DNA of 64,000 nt from an uncultured Paracoccus sp. (GCF_937873615.1 NZ_CALMYP010000058.1:1-64000); one strand, 5' to 3'; positions 8,140-16,938 are shown, numbered from the stretch's first letter. Numbers and translations are program-made. Notes: generated by a model from the sequence alone, not told the origin.

Positions 8140-9408
8140 TCAGTTGACCGGGCAGGGACCTTCCGAGGCCGCATCCGGGGCCCAGCAGGGCGCGCCGGTT
8201 TCCTGCATGATCGCCTCAAGCGCCTTGGCCTGATCGTCCAGTGCCGCGCGCACCGGCTGGCCGCCCAGCACGCTGCGCTCGAACATGTCGGTATAGACCT
8301 GGTTGAACTTGCCGCCGGCATCGCCCAGCCCCATCGGCAGAAGCGCGGTGATCGAATCCGGCGAGGTCGAGGTATAGCTGATCACCTCTCCCGCCGCCTT
8401 GACCGAGGGCGGCATGTCGTCGGGCAGGGTGACATCGACGACCGGGAAGAAGTTCGTCGCCTTCAGTGTCGCGATCTGGGTTTCCGGCTTCAGCATATAG
8501 TCGATCAGCGCGGCCGAGGCGGCGGCGTCGGGTGCATTGGTCGGGATCGCCATGCCGGCGATGACCGGCATGTAACCGCGCCCCTTCGGCCCTTTCGGCG
8601 TGGCGAAGGCCACGAAATCGTCAGGCTTCTGGTTGAAGGCATCGGCCAGCCGCGCGGTATGGTCGAAGGCGACCCAGACTTCGCCGGTCAGCAGCGGTTC
8701 CTGCATGAAGCCGTAATTCGTCGAAGCCGGGTTCATGTATTGCCACAGCTCCTTGAACTTGTTCCAGCCCTCCTCGGCCTCGGCCGTTTTGAAGGTGCTG
8801 ACCATGCCGCCGGTATAGGACGGCACCAGGTAGCCCTGGAAGAAGCGGTGCTTCAGCCCTTTCGGACCGGCAGGCAGGCCGCATTTCGGGCCGCCGGTGC
8901 CTTCGGCAATGGCCTTGCACCAGTCGATCAACTGGTCATAGGTCAGGTCGTTCAATTCCGCCCCTTCGGGCAGGTATTCCAGCGCCTGTTTGTTCGCGGC
9001 CATCATATAGGTGGCCTGCATCCACGGCACATATTTCTGGCTGTCACCGCCGAGCTTGCCCAACTCGACATAGCCCGGCACCACGCCTGCCGCCGCCAGA
9101 TCGGTCGGCACATCGGCAAGGCTGTCCTCGACCGAGGTGAAATCGCCATGCAGCCCTCCCAGAAGCCCGATGGAGCCGCTGCCGGCCTGGGTCTCGGCGT
9201 CGATCCGGGTGATCCAGGGGCCTTCGTCGCTGGCCTGATAATCGACCGCCGCGCCGAAGCCCGCCAGCACCTCGTCGCGCATCTTCTGGGTTTCCTCGAC
9301 CGGCTTGGCCTGGGTCGACCAGAACAGCAGTCCTTCGGCATGGGCCGCACCCGCGCCAAGCGCGAGGGTCGTGCCCAGCAGGGCTGCGGTGAGTTTCAGT
9401 TTGGTCAT
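8140..9408 (-). CDS. Sugar ABC transporter substrate-binding protein
   Basis: A 422-residue extracellular solute-binding protein of the carbohydrate type. The start at 9408 is preceded by GGGAGGA and gives a clean signal peptide (MTKLKLTAALLG ... AAHA, cleavage after about residue 24); the open frame upstream of it is not coding. It is encoded after the LacI regulator gene and before two permeases, the ATPase and the GH63-like hydrolase. The ligand is probably the glycoside cleaved by that hydrolase, which is an inference from operon logic rather than from binding-site residues. Confidence 0.88.
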   Translation of the reverse strand: MTKLKLTAALLGTTLALGAGAAHAEGLLFWSTQAKPVEETQKMRDEVLAGFGAAVDYQASDEGPWITRIDAETQAGSGSIGLLGGLHGDFTSVEDSLADVPTDLAAAGVVPGYVELGKLGGDSQKYVPWMQATYMMAANKQALEYLPEGAELNDLTYDQLIDWCKAIAEGTGGPKCGLPAGPKGLKHRFFQGYLVPSYTGGMVSTFKTAEAEEGWNKFKELWQYMNPASTNYGFMQEPLLTGEVWVAFDHTARLADAFNQKPDDFVAFATPKGPKGRGYMPVIAGMAIPTNAPDAAASAALIDYMLKPETQIATLKATNFFPVVDVTLPDDMPPSVKAAGEVISYTSTSPDSITALLPMGLGDAGGKFNQVYTDMFERSVLGGQPVRAALDDQAKALEAIMQETGAPCWAPDAASEGPCPVN

Positions 9409-9430
9409 GTTAGTCCTCCCTTTCGGATTT

Positions 9431-10480
9431 TCATTTGGTGTCCGGCGCCCGCGCATGAGAGCCGCGGGTGACGAATTCGGCTTTTTCAAGGATCTGGATC
9501 GGCGCCTTGCCGGTGCCGGCCAGCAGGTCGGCCAGCACATGCGCGGCCCGGCGGCCAAGACGCTGGTTATAGGGCTCGAAGGTCGAGAGGGGCGGCGTCG
9601 AATGGCCGCTGCCGGCGATGTCGTCGAAGCCGATCACCGACAGATCGGCGGGAACCGACAGGCCCATATCCGCCGCGATGTTCAGCACATCCAGCGCGAT
9701 CCCGTCGACCAGACCCAGCACCGCCGTCGGCCGGTCGGGCGCGGTCAGCAGGTCCCTGATCCCCTGCCGCCGCGCCTCGCGATCCGCGCGCGGCGCGGCG
9801 ATCCGGCTGATGCGCAGCCCCAGCCGCGCGGCGGCCAGCGCGGTGTCGGCATCGCGATGGCGTGCGAAGGAAAAATCGTCGGTGATCGAGACCAGCCCGA
9901 TATGGCGATGGCCCAGTGCGGCCAGCCGTTCCACCGCCTCGGCGAAGGCGGCGCCGCTGTCCACGTCCAGCCAGCTGTGATCGCCCGGCCCGTCCAACTG
10001 CCGGCCAAGCGCCACGAAAGGCACCTCGGCCTCGCGCAGCAGCGCGATGCGCGGGTCCTGCGGCGCGATCCGCGCCAGGATCAGCCCATCCACCCGGCGC
10101 GAGCCGATCAGCTTGCGGATCGTGTCCAGCGGCGTTTCGGTGGCCGGAACCGTGGCGATCATCAGATCGAGGCCGCGTTCGCTGAACCCTTCCGACAGGC
10201 CGGCGACAATCGCGCCCAGATAGGCATCGACGAATTGCTGTGCGCCCACCGGCAGGACCAGCCCGACAAAGCCCGACTTGCCCGAGGCCAGCATCCTGCC
10301 CGCCGCATTGGGCGCATATCCCAGCCGCTTCGCGGTTTCGGCAACACGCTTGCGTGTGGCCTCGGCAATGTCGGTATAGCCGCCAAGCGCGCGCGAGACG
10401 GTCGGGACCGAAAGCCCCAATTCGTCCGCGATTTCACGCAATGATCCGCGACGTGCCAGTGCCCAAGCCTCCCCACTCAA
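9431..10480 (-). CDS. LacI-family transcriptional regulator
   Basis: A 349-residue repressor. The helix-turn-helix is near residues 14-33 (LREIADELGLSVPTVSRALG), followed by a periplasmic-binding-protein-like effector domain. It is the first gene of the ABC-hydrolase operon and lies 15 nt downstream of a perfect 16-bp palindrome, so it probably autoregulates the whole operon. The start is uncertain: the annotated TTG at 10480 has no good ribosome site. A GGGGAGG run just inside the frame could instead serve a later non-ATG codon close to the helix-turn-helix. Confidence 0.88.
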   Translation of the reverse strand: MSGEAWALARRGSLREIADELGLSVPTVSRALGGYTDIAEATRKRVAETAKRLGYAPNAAGRMLASGKSGFVGLVLPVGAQQFVDAYLGAIVAGLSEGFSERGLDLMIATVPATETPLDTIRKLIGSRRVDGLILARIAPQDPRIALLREAEVPFVALGRQLDGPGDHSWLDVDSGAAFAEAVERLAALGHRHIGLVSITDDFSFARHRDADTALAAARLGLRISRIAAPRADREARRQGIRDLLTAPDRPTAVLGLVDGIALDVLNIAADMGLSVPADLSVIGFDDIAGSGHSTPPLSTFEPYNQRLGRRAAHVLADLLAGTGKAPIQILEKAEFVTRGSHARAPDTK

Positions 10481-10494
10481 GCTAGAATCAGTCT

Positions 10495-10510
10495 TCTAAA
10501 GCGCTTTAGA
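10495..10510. promoter_or_regulatory. LacI-family operator palindrome
   Basis: TCTAAAGCGCTTTAGA is a perfect 16-bp palindrome with the central CG typical of LacI-family sites. It begins at the last base of the predicted -10 element of the promoter of the LacI gene, so bound repressor would block polymerase. The LacI protein encoded 15 nt downstream is the obvious ligand (inference from position). Confidence 0.82.
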
Positions 10511-10538
10511 TAATTCCCCAACTTAACCGATCTGTCAA
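10510..10538 (-). promoter_or_regulatory. Sigma70-type promoter of the LacI-ABC-hydrolase operon
   Basis: On the minus strand a perfect TTGACA -35 (10533-10538) is followed after 17 nt by AATTAT (10510-10515) as -10. Transcription would run into the LacI gene. The operator palindrome overlaps the downstream edge of the -10 hexamer. Confidence 0.7.
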
Positions 10539-10645
10539 TGATCTTCCTGCTCGCTCACATGGAGAGAAAAGAAATCATGAATGTTTACAGGGAACTGCAA
10601 AGCCGTGCCGGGCCGAATCTGCCCTGACGGCAAGCGCCCCGCCGT

Positions 10646-11410
10646 TCAGCCGAGGAAATCCGACGCCAGTGCCGCTTCCTGCGCGGCCATCAGGTGACGG
10701 GCGCGGGTCATATGCTCGGCCATGATCCGCCGCGCCTCGGCACCATCGCCGCACTCCATCGCCGCCAGCAGGCGCAGCTGGCTGTCGCGCCCGCTTTGCC
10801 ACAGATCGCGATTGGCCGGGGCATAAAGCGCGCGCCAGACGGTCAGGTCCGACAGCATCGTCGCCAGGAAATCCAGCATGAAGCCCAGCACCGGGTTCGC
10901 CGCCTCGCGCGCCAGCACCTTGTGGAACTCCAGCGAGGCGACATGCTGATCCCGCTCCTCCTCGGGCGAGGTCGAGGGGGCGTCATAGCGGCGGGTGATG
11001 GCGCGCAACTCCTCCAGCACCTCGGGCGAAAGCCGACCGGCCAGATCGGCGGCCAGTTCCGGCTCCAACAGGCAGCGCAACTGATAGATATCGTCGACGC
11101 GCAGATCGTGGAAATAGAAGTAATTCCCCAGCAGCCGCTTGGCCCTGTCGCGCCCGACCTCGGCCACGAAGCTGCCGCCGCCGGGGCCGGTGCGGGTGCG
11201 GATCAGCCCTTGGGTTTCCAGAATCCGCATCGCCTCGCGAATGGTGCCCTTGGCCATGGCGAAATGCTCGATCAACTCGGCCTCGCCCGGCAGGCGGTCG
11301 CCGGGGCGCAAGCCCTGACGGACCATCAGCGATTTCAGCTCCTCCGCGACGGCCTCGGGTCGGGACCGGCGGCGGTCAGAGCGGGTGGTGACAGGCGGCG
11401 TATTGTCCAT
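10646..11410 (-). CDS. GntR-family (FadR/FCD subfamily) transcriptional regulator
   Basis: A 254-residue regulator. The N-terminal winged helix (about residues 17-82) contains PGDRLPGEAELIEHF and GTIREAMRILETQGLI; an all-helical FCD effector domain follows (about residues 95-240). It is the last gene of the peptide-ABC operon and its start overlaps the end of the dppF-like gene by 35 nt, so it is surely co-transcribed. It probably controls the importer and the divergent DUF1028 gene through CATGATAA sites in their shared promoter region. That link and the effector are inferred. Confidence 0.9.
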   Translation of the reverse strand: MDNTPPVTTRSDRRRSRPEAVAEELKSLMVRQGLRPGDRLPGEAELIEHFAMAKGTIREAMRILETQGLIRTRTGPGGGSFVAEVGRDRAKRLLGNYFYFHDLRVDDIYQLRCLLEPELAADLAGRLSPEVLEELRAITRRYDAPSTSPEEERDQHVASLEFHKVLAREAANPVLGFMLDFLATMLSDLTVWRALYAPANRDLWQSGRDSQLRLLAAMECGDGAEARRIMAEHMTRARHLMAAQEAALASDFLG

Positions 11411-12332
11411 GGCCCATATCGCTTAGCGGCGGGTCCAGCTTGCGGCAAGTCTCGGATGCGCGCGGGCAGCGCGCGGCAAAGGCGCAACCCGGCGGCGGGT
11501 TCAGCGGATCGGGCAGTTCGGTGCCCTTCTGTTCGGGTGCGCTCAGCGGGCGGCCCACCACCGGCGCGCTTTCGGCCAGCAGCCGCGTATAGGGATGGCG
11601 CGGCCGGGCGAAGACCTGATCCGCCGGGCCGATTTCGACCACCGCGCCGAAATACAGCACCATGATCCGGGTCGAGACCGCCTCGACCACGGCAAGGTCA
11701 TGGCTGATGAACAGATAGGTCAGCCCGAATTCATCCTTCAACTGCGCCAGCAGGTTCAGCACCTGCGCCTGCACGCTGACATCCAGCGCCGAGACCGGCT
11801 CGTCCAGCACGATGATCTCGGGGCTGGCGGCAAGGGCGCGGGCGATGCCGATGCGCTGCGCCTGCCCGCCCGAGAATTCATGCGGATAGCGGCTCAGGAA
11901 TTCCGGCCGCAGGTTCACGGCGTCGAAGATCTCTGCAATCCGCGCATCGCAGGCGGCCCGGTTCATGCCATGCAGCAGACGCAGCGGCGCTTCCATGATC
12001 TGACGGATGGTCTTGCGCGGGTTCAGGCTGCTGAGCGGGTCCTGAAACACATATTGGATCAGCCGCCCGAACGCCGCCGGATCGGCGCGGTCCTGCGCCC
12101 GTCCCGCGATCTCGATCCGCCCGGTCGAGGGCGGGGCGAGGCCCACGAGCATCCGCGCCAAAGTCGATTTCCCGCAACCGGATTCGCCGACGATGCCCAT
12201 GGTCTCGCCGCGTTCGACGGTGAAGGACATGGGCCGGACGGCGCGGACATGGCCGCGCGCGCCGCCGAGCAGGGTCTTGCCGACATCGAATGTCTTGGAA
12301 AGGTCCTCGACCTGAAGCGCAGGGTCGCTCAT
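11376..12332 (-). CDS. Dipeptide/oligopeptide ABC transporter ATP-binding protein (DppF/OppF type)
   Basis: A 318-residue ATPase. Walker A GESGCGKS is at residues 49-56, the signature FSGGQAQRIG near the middle and Walker B IIVLDEP after it. The C-terminal oligopeptide-type tail has the Cys-rich PPGCAFAARCP segment. The start at 12332 overlaps the stop of the permease-ATPase fusion gene as ATGA. It supplies the second ATPase of a Dpp/Opp importer, the first being fused to the permease. The natural substrate is unknown; this family imports peptides, nickel chelates and amino-acid derivatives. Confidence 0.92.
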   Translation of the reverse strand: MSDPALQVEDLSKTFDVGKTLLGGARGHVRAVRPMSFTVERGETMGIVGESGCGKSTLARMLVGLAPPSTGRIEIAGRAQDRADPAAFGRLIQYVFQDPLSSLNPRKTIRQIMEAPLRLLHGMNRAACDARIAEIFDAVNLRPEFLSRYPHEFSGGQAQRIGIARALAASPEIIVLDEPVSALDVSVQAQVLNLLAQLKDEFGLTYLFISHDLAVVEAVSTRIMVLYFGAVVEIGPADQVFARPRHPYTRLLAESAPVVGRPLSAPEQKGTELPDPLNPPPGCAFAARCPRASETCRKLDPPLSDMGHGQYAACHHPL

Positions 12333-14197
12333 GCGATGGCCTCCTCGGGGAAGATGCAGCGGACGCGGCGGGGGCTGGCGCCTTCGAGTGCGATATCGCC
12401 CGCGCGGCAGGCCTCCTGCGCCTTGTCGCAGCGCGGCGCGAAGGCGCAGCCCGGCGGCAGGGCGTCGACGGCGGGGGGAAGGCCGGGAATGGCGGCAAGT
12501 TCGCGCCGCCCACCGCCCAGTTCCGGCACGCAGGCGATCAGCCGCCGGGTATAGGGATGGGCGGGGGCCTCCAGCACCGCCATGGTCGGCCCTTCCTCGA
12601 CGATGCGGCCCGCATACATCACCGCCACCCGGTCGCAAAGCTGGGCCACGACGCCGAAATCATGGGTGATGAAGACGATGGCAAGGCCGCGTTCGCGCCG
12701 CAGATCGTCCAGAAGCGACAGGATCTGCGCCTGCACGGTCACATCGAGCGCGGTCGTCGGCTCATCCGCGATGATCACATCGGGATCGTTCGCGAGCGCC
12801 ATGGCGATGCCGACGCGCTGACGCATCCCGCCCGAGAGTTCGTGCGGATAACTGTCCAGCCGGCTTTCCGGGTTGGGGATGCGAACCTGCCGGAACAGGT
12901 CCAGTGCGCGGGCGCGGGCCTCGGCATTGCCGATCTGGTGATGAACCTGGATCGCCTCGGCCATCTGCCGCCCGACCTTGTAAAGCGGATGCAGCGTCGC
13001 CAGCGGGTCCTGGAAGATATAGGCGATGCGGTCGCCGCGCAGCCGGCGCAGGGTCTCGAAATCGGCGCCGATCATGTCCTGACCCTTGAAGCGTGCCGCG
13101 CCCCCGGTAATTACCCCGGGCGGAGAGGCGACGAGCCCCATGACCGACAGCGCCGTCACCGATTTGCCGCTGCCGCTTTCGCCGATCACGCCCAGACATT
13201 CGCCCGGCTTTACCGCCAGCGACACGCCGCTGACCGCGCGCAGCACGCGCTTGCCGGCATGGAATTCCGTATGCAGGTCCTGCAACGCCAGCAGGTCGTC
13301 GCTGGCCTCTGGCACCGGCCCGTTGCGGCGCACCAGCGCCGCCGCCATCGGCCGTGACAGCGCGCCCGAACGCAGGCGCGGGTCAAGCGCGTCGCGCACA
13401 CCGTCGCCCAGAAGGTTGATCGACATCACGATCAGGAAGATCATCGCGCCCGGCACCAGTGCCGTATGCGGTGCGGTGATCAGCGCCGCCCGCGCCTCGC
13501 CCAACATGGAACCCAGATCCGCCGTCGGCGGCTGAGAACCGAGGCCGAGAAAGCTCAGCCCTGCCGTTTCAAGGATCATCCAGCCGACCGTTGTCGACAT
13601 GGCGATGACGATCACCGGCACGACATTGGGCAGGATCTCGGACAGCATGATGCGGATATGGCTCATCCCCGACAGCCGCGCCGCCTCGACGAATTCGCGA
13701 TGGGCCAGACCCACGACGATGCCGCGGATATTGCGGGCGAAGAAGGGGATATTGACCACCGCCACCGCGATCAGCGCGTTCAGAAGGCCGGGGCCAAGCG
13801 CCGCGACGATGGCCAAGGCCAGCAGGATATAGGGGAAGGCCATCAGCATATCGACGCCGCGCATGATGATATTGTCGGTGCGCCCGCCGACATAGCCGGC
13901 GATCAGCCCGACGGCAGAGCCGCCGAGCGCCGCCATCACCGCCGCAGCCACCCCCACGGCCAGCGACAGGCGCGTGCCCCAAAGCAGCCGGCTCAGCAGA
14001 TCGCGGCCCAGATGATCGGTGCCCAGCAGATGCCCCGCCGTGCCGGGACGCAGGAATTTCTGCGCCGTATCGGTCGCATTCGGGTCCGGCAGCGGCAGGA
14101 AGGGCGTTGCCAGCACGGCCAGCACGACGATGCCCAGCACCACCGCGCCGAAGCCCGCCAGCCGGTTGCGGAACAGCAGGCTCAGGAACAGCTTCAT
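12329..14197 (-). CDS. Fused dipeptide-type ABC permease (DppC) and ATP-binding protein (DppD)
   Basis: One uninterrupted 622-residue frame joins two subunits that are usually separate. Residues 1-275 are a DppC-type permease with the GTDHLGRDLLSRLLWGTRLS motif near 59-78 and an EAA loop near 170-190. Residues about 276-300 form a linker. Residues 301-622 are a DppD-type ATPase with Walker A GESGSGKS at 339-346, signature LSGGM at 454-458 and Walker B VIIADEP at 474-480. Both halves keep their key motifs, so this looks like a working fusion rather than a broken gene. The start at 14197 overlaps the DppB stop by 4 nt. Fused permease/ATPase proteins of this family are known elsewhere. Confidence 0.9.
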   Translation of the reverse strand: MKLFLSLLFRNRLAGFGAVVLGIVVLAVLATPFLPLPDPNATDTAQKFLRPGTAGHLLGTDHLGRDLLSRLLWGTRLSLAVGVAAAVMAALGGSAVGLIAGYVGGRTDNIIMRGVDMLMAFPYILLALAIVAALGPGLLNALIAVAVVNIPFFARNIRGIVVGLAHREFVEAARLSGMSHIRIMLSEILPNVVPVIVIAMSTTVGWMILETAGLSFLGLGSQPPTADLGSMLGEARAALITAPHTALVPGAMIFLIVMSINLLGDGVRDALDPRLRSGALSRPMAAALVRRNGPVPEASDDLLALQDLHTEFHAGKRVLRAVSGVSLAVKPGECLGVIGESGSGKSVTALSVMGLVASPPGVITGGAARFKGQDMIGADFETLRRLRGDRIAYIFQDPLATLHPLYKVGRQMAEAIQVHHQIGNAEARARALDLFRQVRIPNPESRLDSYPHELSGGMRQRVGIAMALANDPDVIIADEPTTALDVTVQAQILSLLDDLRRERGLAIVFITHDFGVVAQLCDRVAVMYAGRIVEEGPTMAVLEAPAHPYTRRLIACVPELGGGRRELAAIPGLPPAVDALPPGCAFAPRCDKAQEACRAGDIALEGASPRRVRCIFPEEAIA

Positions 14198-15141
14198 GTC
14201 TTGATCCTCGGGTCCAGCATGGATTGAGCGACATCGACTGCGATGTTGAACAGCACATAGATCGCGGCCACGAAGACCACGCCGCCCTGCACCAGGAGCA
14301 GGTCGCGCTTCAGGATCGCGTCGACCAGCATCCGTCCGATGCCGGGCCATTGGAACACGGTCTCGATATAGACCGCGCCCGACAGCACGAAGCCCGCCTG
14401 CAGGCCCAGAACCGGGATGATCGAGACCATCGCCGCGCGCAGCGCATGGCCCATCAGCACCCGGCGCTCCGGCACTCCCTTGGCGCGGGCGGTGCGGATA
14501 TAGTCCTGCCGCAGCACCTCCAGCATGGCGCCGCGCGACAGCCACGCGACCACGCCGGTGGCGACCACGGCCAGCGCAAAGGCCGGCATGATCAGGTGAG
14601 TGAGCAGATCGCCAAGCCCCCCGCCGCCATAGATCGCATACATGCCGCTGACCGGCAGCCATTTCAGCCGGACCGCGAAGATCAGGATCATCAGCATCCC
14701 GAGGAAGAAGGAGGGGATCGAAATCCCGATGATGACCGCGAAGGTGATCGCCTTGTCGGCCCAGCCATATTGCCGCGAGGCCGAGATGACGCCCGCCAGC
14801 ACGCCCAGCACCGCGCACAGAACGAACGCCGTCCCGGCCAGGATCAGCGTGGCCCCGAACCGGTCGAGGATCTCGTCCAGCACCGGCCGGTTCAGCGAGT
14901 AGGAGCGCCCGAATTCCCCGGTCAGCATATTGCCGAGCCAGATGAAGTAACGCTGGATCGCCGGCTGATCGAGGCCGAGATCGCGGTTGATCCGCGCCAC
15001 ATTCTCGGGCGTCGCATAGGCGCCGAGGATCGCCGTCGCCGGATCGCCGGGGATCAGCGACATGATCGCAAAGACGATCACCGTGATTCCCAGCAGAACC
15101 GGAATGGCCGAGATCAGCCGGCGCAGGATGTAACGTCCCAT
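14194..15141 (-). CDS. Dipeptide-type ABC transporter permease (DppB/OppB type)
   Basis: A 315-residue permease starting MGRYILRRLISAIPVLLGIT, the standard DppB N terminus, with GGAGGG just upstream of the ATG at 15141. Six predicted spans are present, and the loop YIRTARAKGVPERRVLMGHA near residues 205-224 is the family coupling motif. It forms the channel with the permease half of the downstream fusion protein. It is separated from the binding-protein gene by an 83-nt gap holding a GC hairpin. Confidence 0.92.
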   Translation of the reverse strand: MGRYILRRLISAIPVLLGITVIVFAIMSLIPGDPATAILGAYATPENVARINRDLGLDQPAIQRYFIWLGNMLTGEFGRSYSLNRPVLDEILDRFGATLILAGTAFVLCAVLGVLAGVISASRQYGWADKAITFAVIIGISIPSFFLGMLMILIFAVRLKWLPVSGMYAIYGGGGLGDLLTHLIMPAFALAVVATGVVAWLSRGAMLEVLRQDYIRTARAKGVPERRVLMGHALRAAMVSIIPVLGLQAGFVLSGAVYIETVFQWPGIGRMLVDAILKRDLLLVQGGVVFVAAIYVLFNIAVDVAQSMLDPRIKT

Positions 15142-15196
15142 CGCGTCCCTCCGTGAACGGATCAGGCGGACCGTCCGGCCCGCCACGGGGCTGGCG

Positions 15197-15217
15197 CGCG
15201 GGGGGCAGGCCCCCGCG
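15197..15217 (-). other. Intercistronic RNA hairpin after peptide binding-protein gene
   Basis: A perfect 8-bp stem (CGCGGGGG with CCCCCGCG, 5-nt loop) lies 7 nt after the stop of the binding-protein gene. No T-run follows on the minus strand. It occupies the same place as the hairpins in the other importer operons here. A role in mRNA stability or dosage is inferred. Confidence 0.7.
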
Positions 15218-15224
15218 AGCGGGC

Positions 15225-16802
15225 TCAGTTCTTGGCGACCTTGTGCAGGTTCAGCAGGAAGGAAGGTTGCAGCGCGAAATTCTCGACCGCCTCGCTGGTC
15301 ACCGCGTTCTGCTTCCAGTTGGCGACGAACAGCCAGGGCGCGTCGTCATGCACGATCTGCTGCACCTGCTTATAGGCATCCGCCCGCGCCGCCTGATCGG
15401 TCGCCACCCGCGCCGCTTCCAGCAGCGCATCCACGTCCGGGTTGGAATAATAGCCCGAGTTGAACCCGCCTTCATCCGGCATCGCCGCCGTGCGCAGGGT
15501 CAGGAAGGGCAGGGTGTCGGGGTCCGATGTCATCCAGGCCATCTCGGCCATGTCGCCCTTGCCTTCCAGCCCCGGATTCACCTCGCCCAGGAAGGTATTC
15601 CATTCATAGGTCTGGATTTCCGCATCCAGCCCCACGGCGGCCAGATCGGCCTGAATCGCCGTCGCCATCGCCACCGGATCGAGCATCCCCGACCCGCCCT
15701 CGGTCACCAGGAATTTCAGCTTGGTGCCTTCGGCCACGCCGGCCTCGGCCAGCAGCGCCCTGGCTTTCTCGGGATCATGGGGATAGGGCGCGACATCGGG
15801 ATTATAGGCCCAGCCGAAAGCCGCCGGGATCGGGCCTTCGGCGACGGTCGCGGTGCCTTCCAGCACGTTATTGGCAATCGCCTCCTTGTCGACGGCATAG
15901 TTCACCGCCTGCCGCACCCTCTGATCGGTGAAGGGGCCTTCCTTCATGTTCAGCATCAGATACCAGACATGCGGGCCCGCCGCCTCGACGATGCGATAGC
16001 CGGACTGGAATTGCGACAGGCTGACCGGCGGCACCTCGACCATGACATCGATCCCGCCCGCCAGCATCTCGGCGGTGCGGGTATTGGCATCGGTGATCGG
16101 GCGGAAGACCACCGCCTGCAAAGGCGGCGCGCCGTCCCAGTAATCGGGATTGCCCTCGACCACCACGGCCTCGTTCGAGCGCCACTCGGCAAACCTGAAC
16201 GCGCCCGAACCGACCGGATTGCGCCCGAAATCGGCGCCATGCTGTTCCACCGCGGCGGGCGACACGATGGCCCCGGTCGGCGTCGCCAGGTTCGACAGGA
16301 AGGGCGCATAGGCCTCGTTCAGGGTGAAGACCGCCGTGGCCGGGTCCACCGCCTCGACATTCTCGACCGAGGAGAAGAAGAAGGCCAGCGGGAAGGGGCC
16401 GGTATTGTAGAAGGGGTGATCCTCCTTCAGCATCCGGTCGAAGGTGAATTTCACCGCCTCGGCATCGACGGGGGTGCCGTCATGGAAACTGACCCCCGGA
16501 CGCAGCTTGAACGTATAGGTCTTGCCGTCCTCGCTGATCTCCCAGCTTTCGGCCAGGGCCGGCTCGACCTCAAGCGTGCCGTCCTTGAAGCGCACCAGCC
16601 CGTCGTAAAGATTGACGAGAATGCGGAAGTCATTCGCCGCGGTCACCGCCTGCGGGTCCAGCGATTTCGGCTCGGCGATCTGGCCGACGATCAGCACGCC
16701 GGGCGGGGTCTGCGCCATCGCGGGGCGCAGCAGGGCAGCCGTGGCCAGCGTCGCGGCACTGGCGGTCAGAAGAAAGCGGCGGGTCAGGGAAAACTGGCGC
16801 AT
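15225..16802 (-). CDS. Dipeptide-type ABC transporter substrate-binding protein (DppA/OppA family)
   Basis: A 525-residue periplasmic receptor of the SBP_bac_5 family. The N terminus MRQFSLTRRFLLTAS carries a twin-arginine motif (R8-R9) and ends in a cleavage site near PAMA at residue 30, so Tat export is likely. Family landmarks include EPKSLDPQAV near the start of the mature chain and AESWEISEDGKTYTFKLRPG. It is the first gene of the operon, facing a DUF1028 gene across a shared operator region. The substrate is unknown. Confidence 0.92.
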   Translation of the reverse strand: MRQFSLTRRFLLTASAATLATAALLRPAMAQTPPGVLIVGQIAEPKSLDPQAVTAANDFRILVNLYDGLVRFKDGTLEVEPALAESWEISEDGKTYTFKLRPGVSFHDGTPVDAEAVKFTFDRMLKEDHPFYNTGPFPLAFFFSSVENVEAVDPATAVFTLNEAYAPFLSNLATPTGAIVSPAAVEQHGADFGRNPVGSGAFRFAEWRSNEAVVVEGNPDYWDGAPPLQAVVFRPITDANTRTAEMLAGGIDVMVEVPPVSLSQFQSGYRIVEAAGPHVWYLMLNMKEGPFTDQRVRQAVNYAVDKEAIANNVLEGTATVAEGPIPAAFGWAYNPDVAPYPHDPEKARALLAEAGVAEGTKLKFLVTEGGSGMLDPVAMATAIQADLAAVGLDAEIQTYEWNTFLGEVNPGLEGKGDMAEMAWMTSDPDTLPFLTLRTAAMPDEGGFNSGYYSNPDVDALLEAARVATDQAARADAYKQVQQIVHDDAPWLFVANWKQNAVTSEAVENFALQPSFLLNLHKVAKN

Positions 16803-16860
16803 CTGGTCAAACTCCGTTGTCGGGGATTGCGGCCCTATTCTGGCTCTTCTTGATGTCTAT

Positions 16861-16923
16861 TTATCATGATAATTTGCATCCGTCAATTTTCATGATAAAT
16901 TACACAAAACACCCGCATGATAA
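16861..16923. promoter_or_regulatory. Triple CATGATAA operator cluster in divergent promoter region
   Basis: CATGATAA occurs three times, at 16865-16872, 16891-16898 and 16916-16923, spaced 26 and 25 nt. The first is part of the perfect 12-bp palindrome TTATCATGATAA (16861-16872); the second sits in the near-palindrome ATTTTCATGATAAAT. A TTGACG -35 for the binding-protein gene (16881-16886, minus strand) lies between the first two. The likely ligand is the FadR-type GntR protein encoded in this operon (inference). Confidence 0.65.
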
Positions 16924-16938
16924 TTAGGCAGAGACCCG

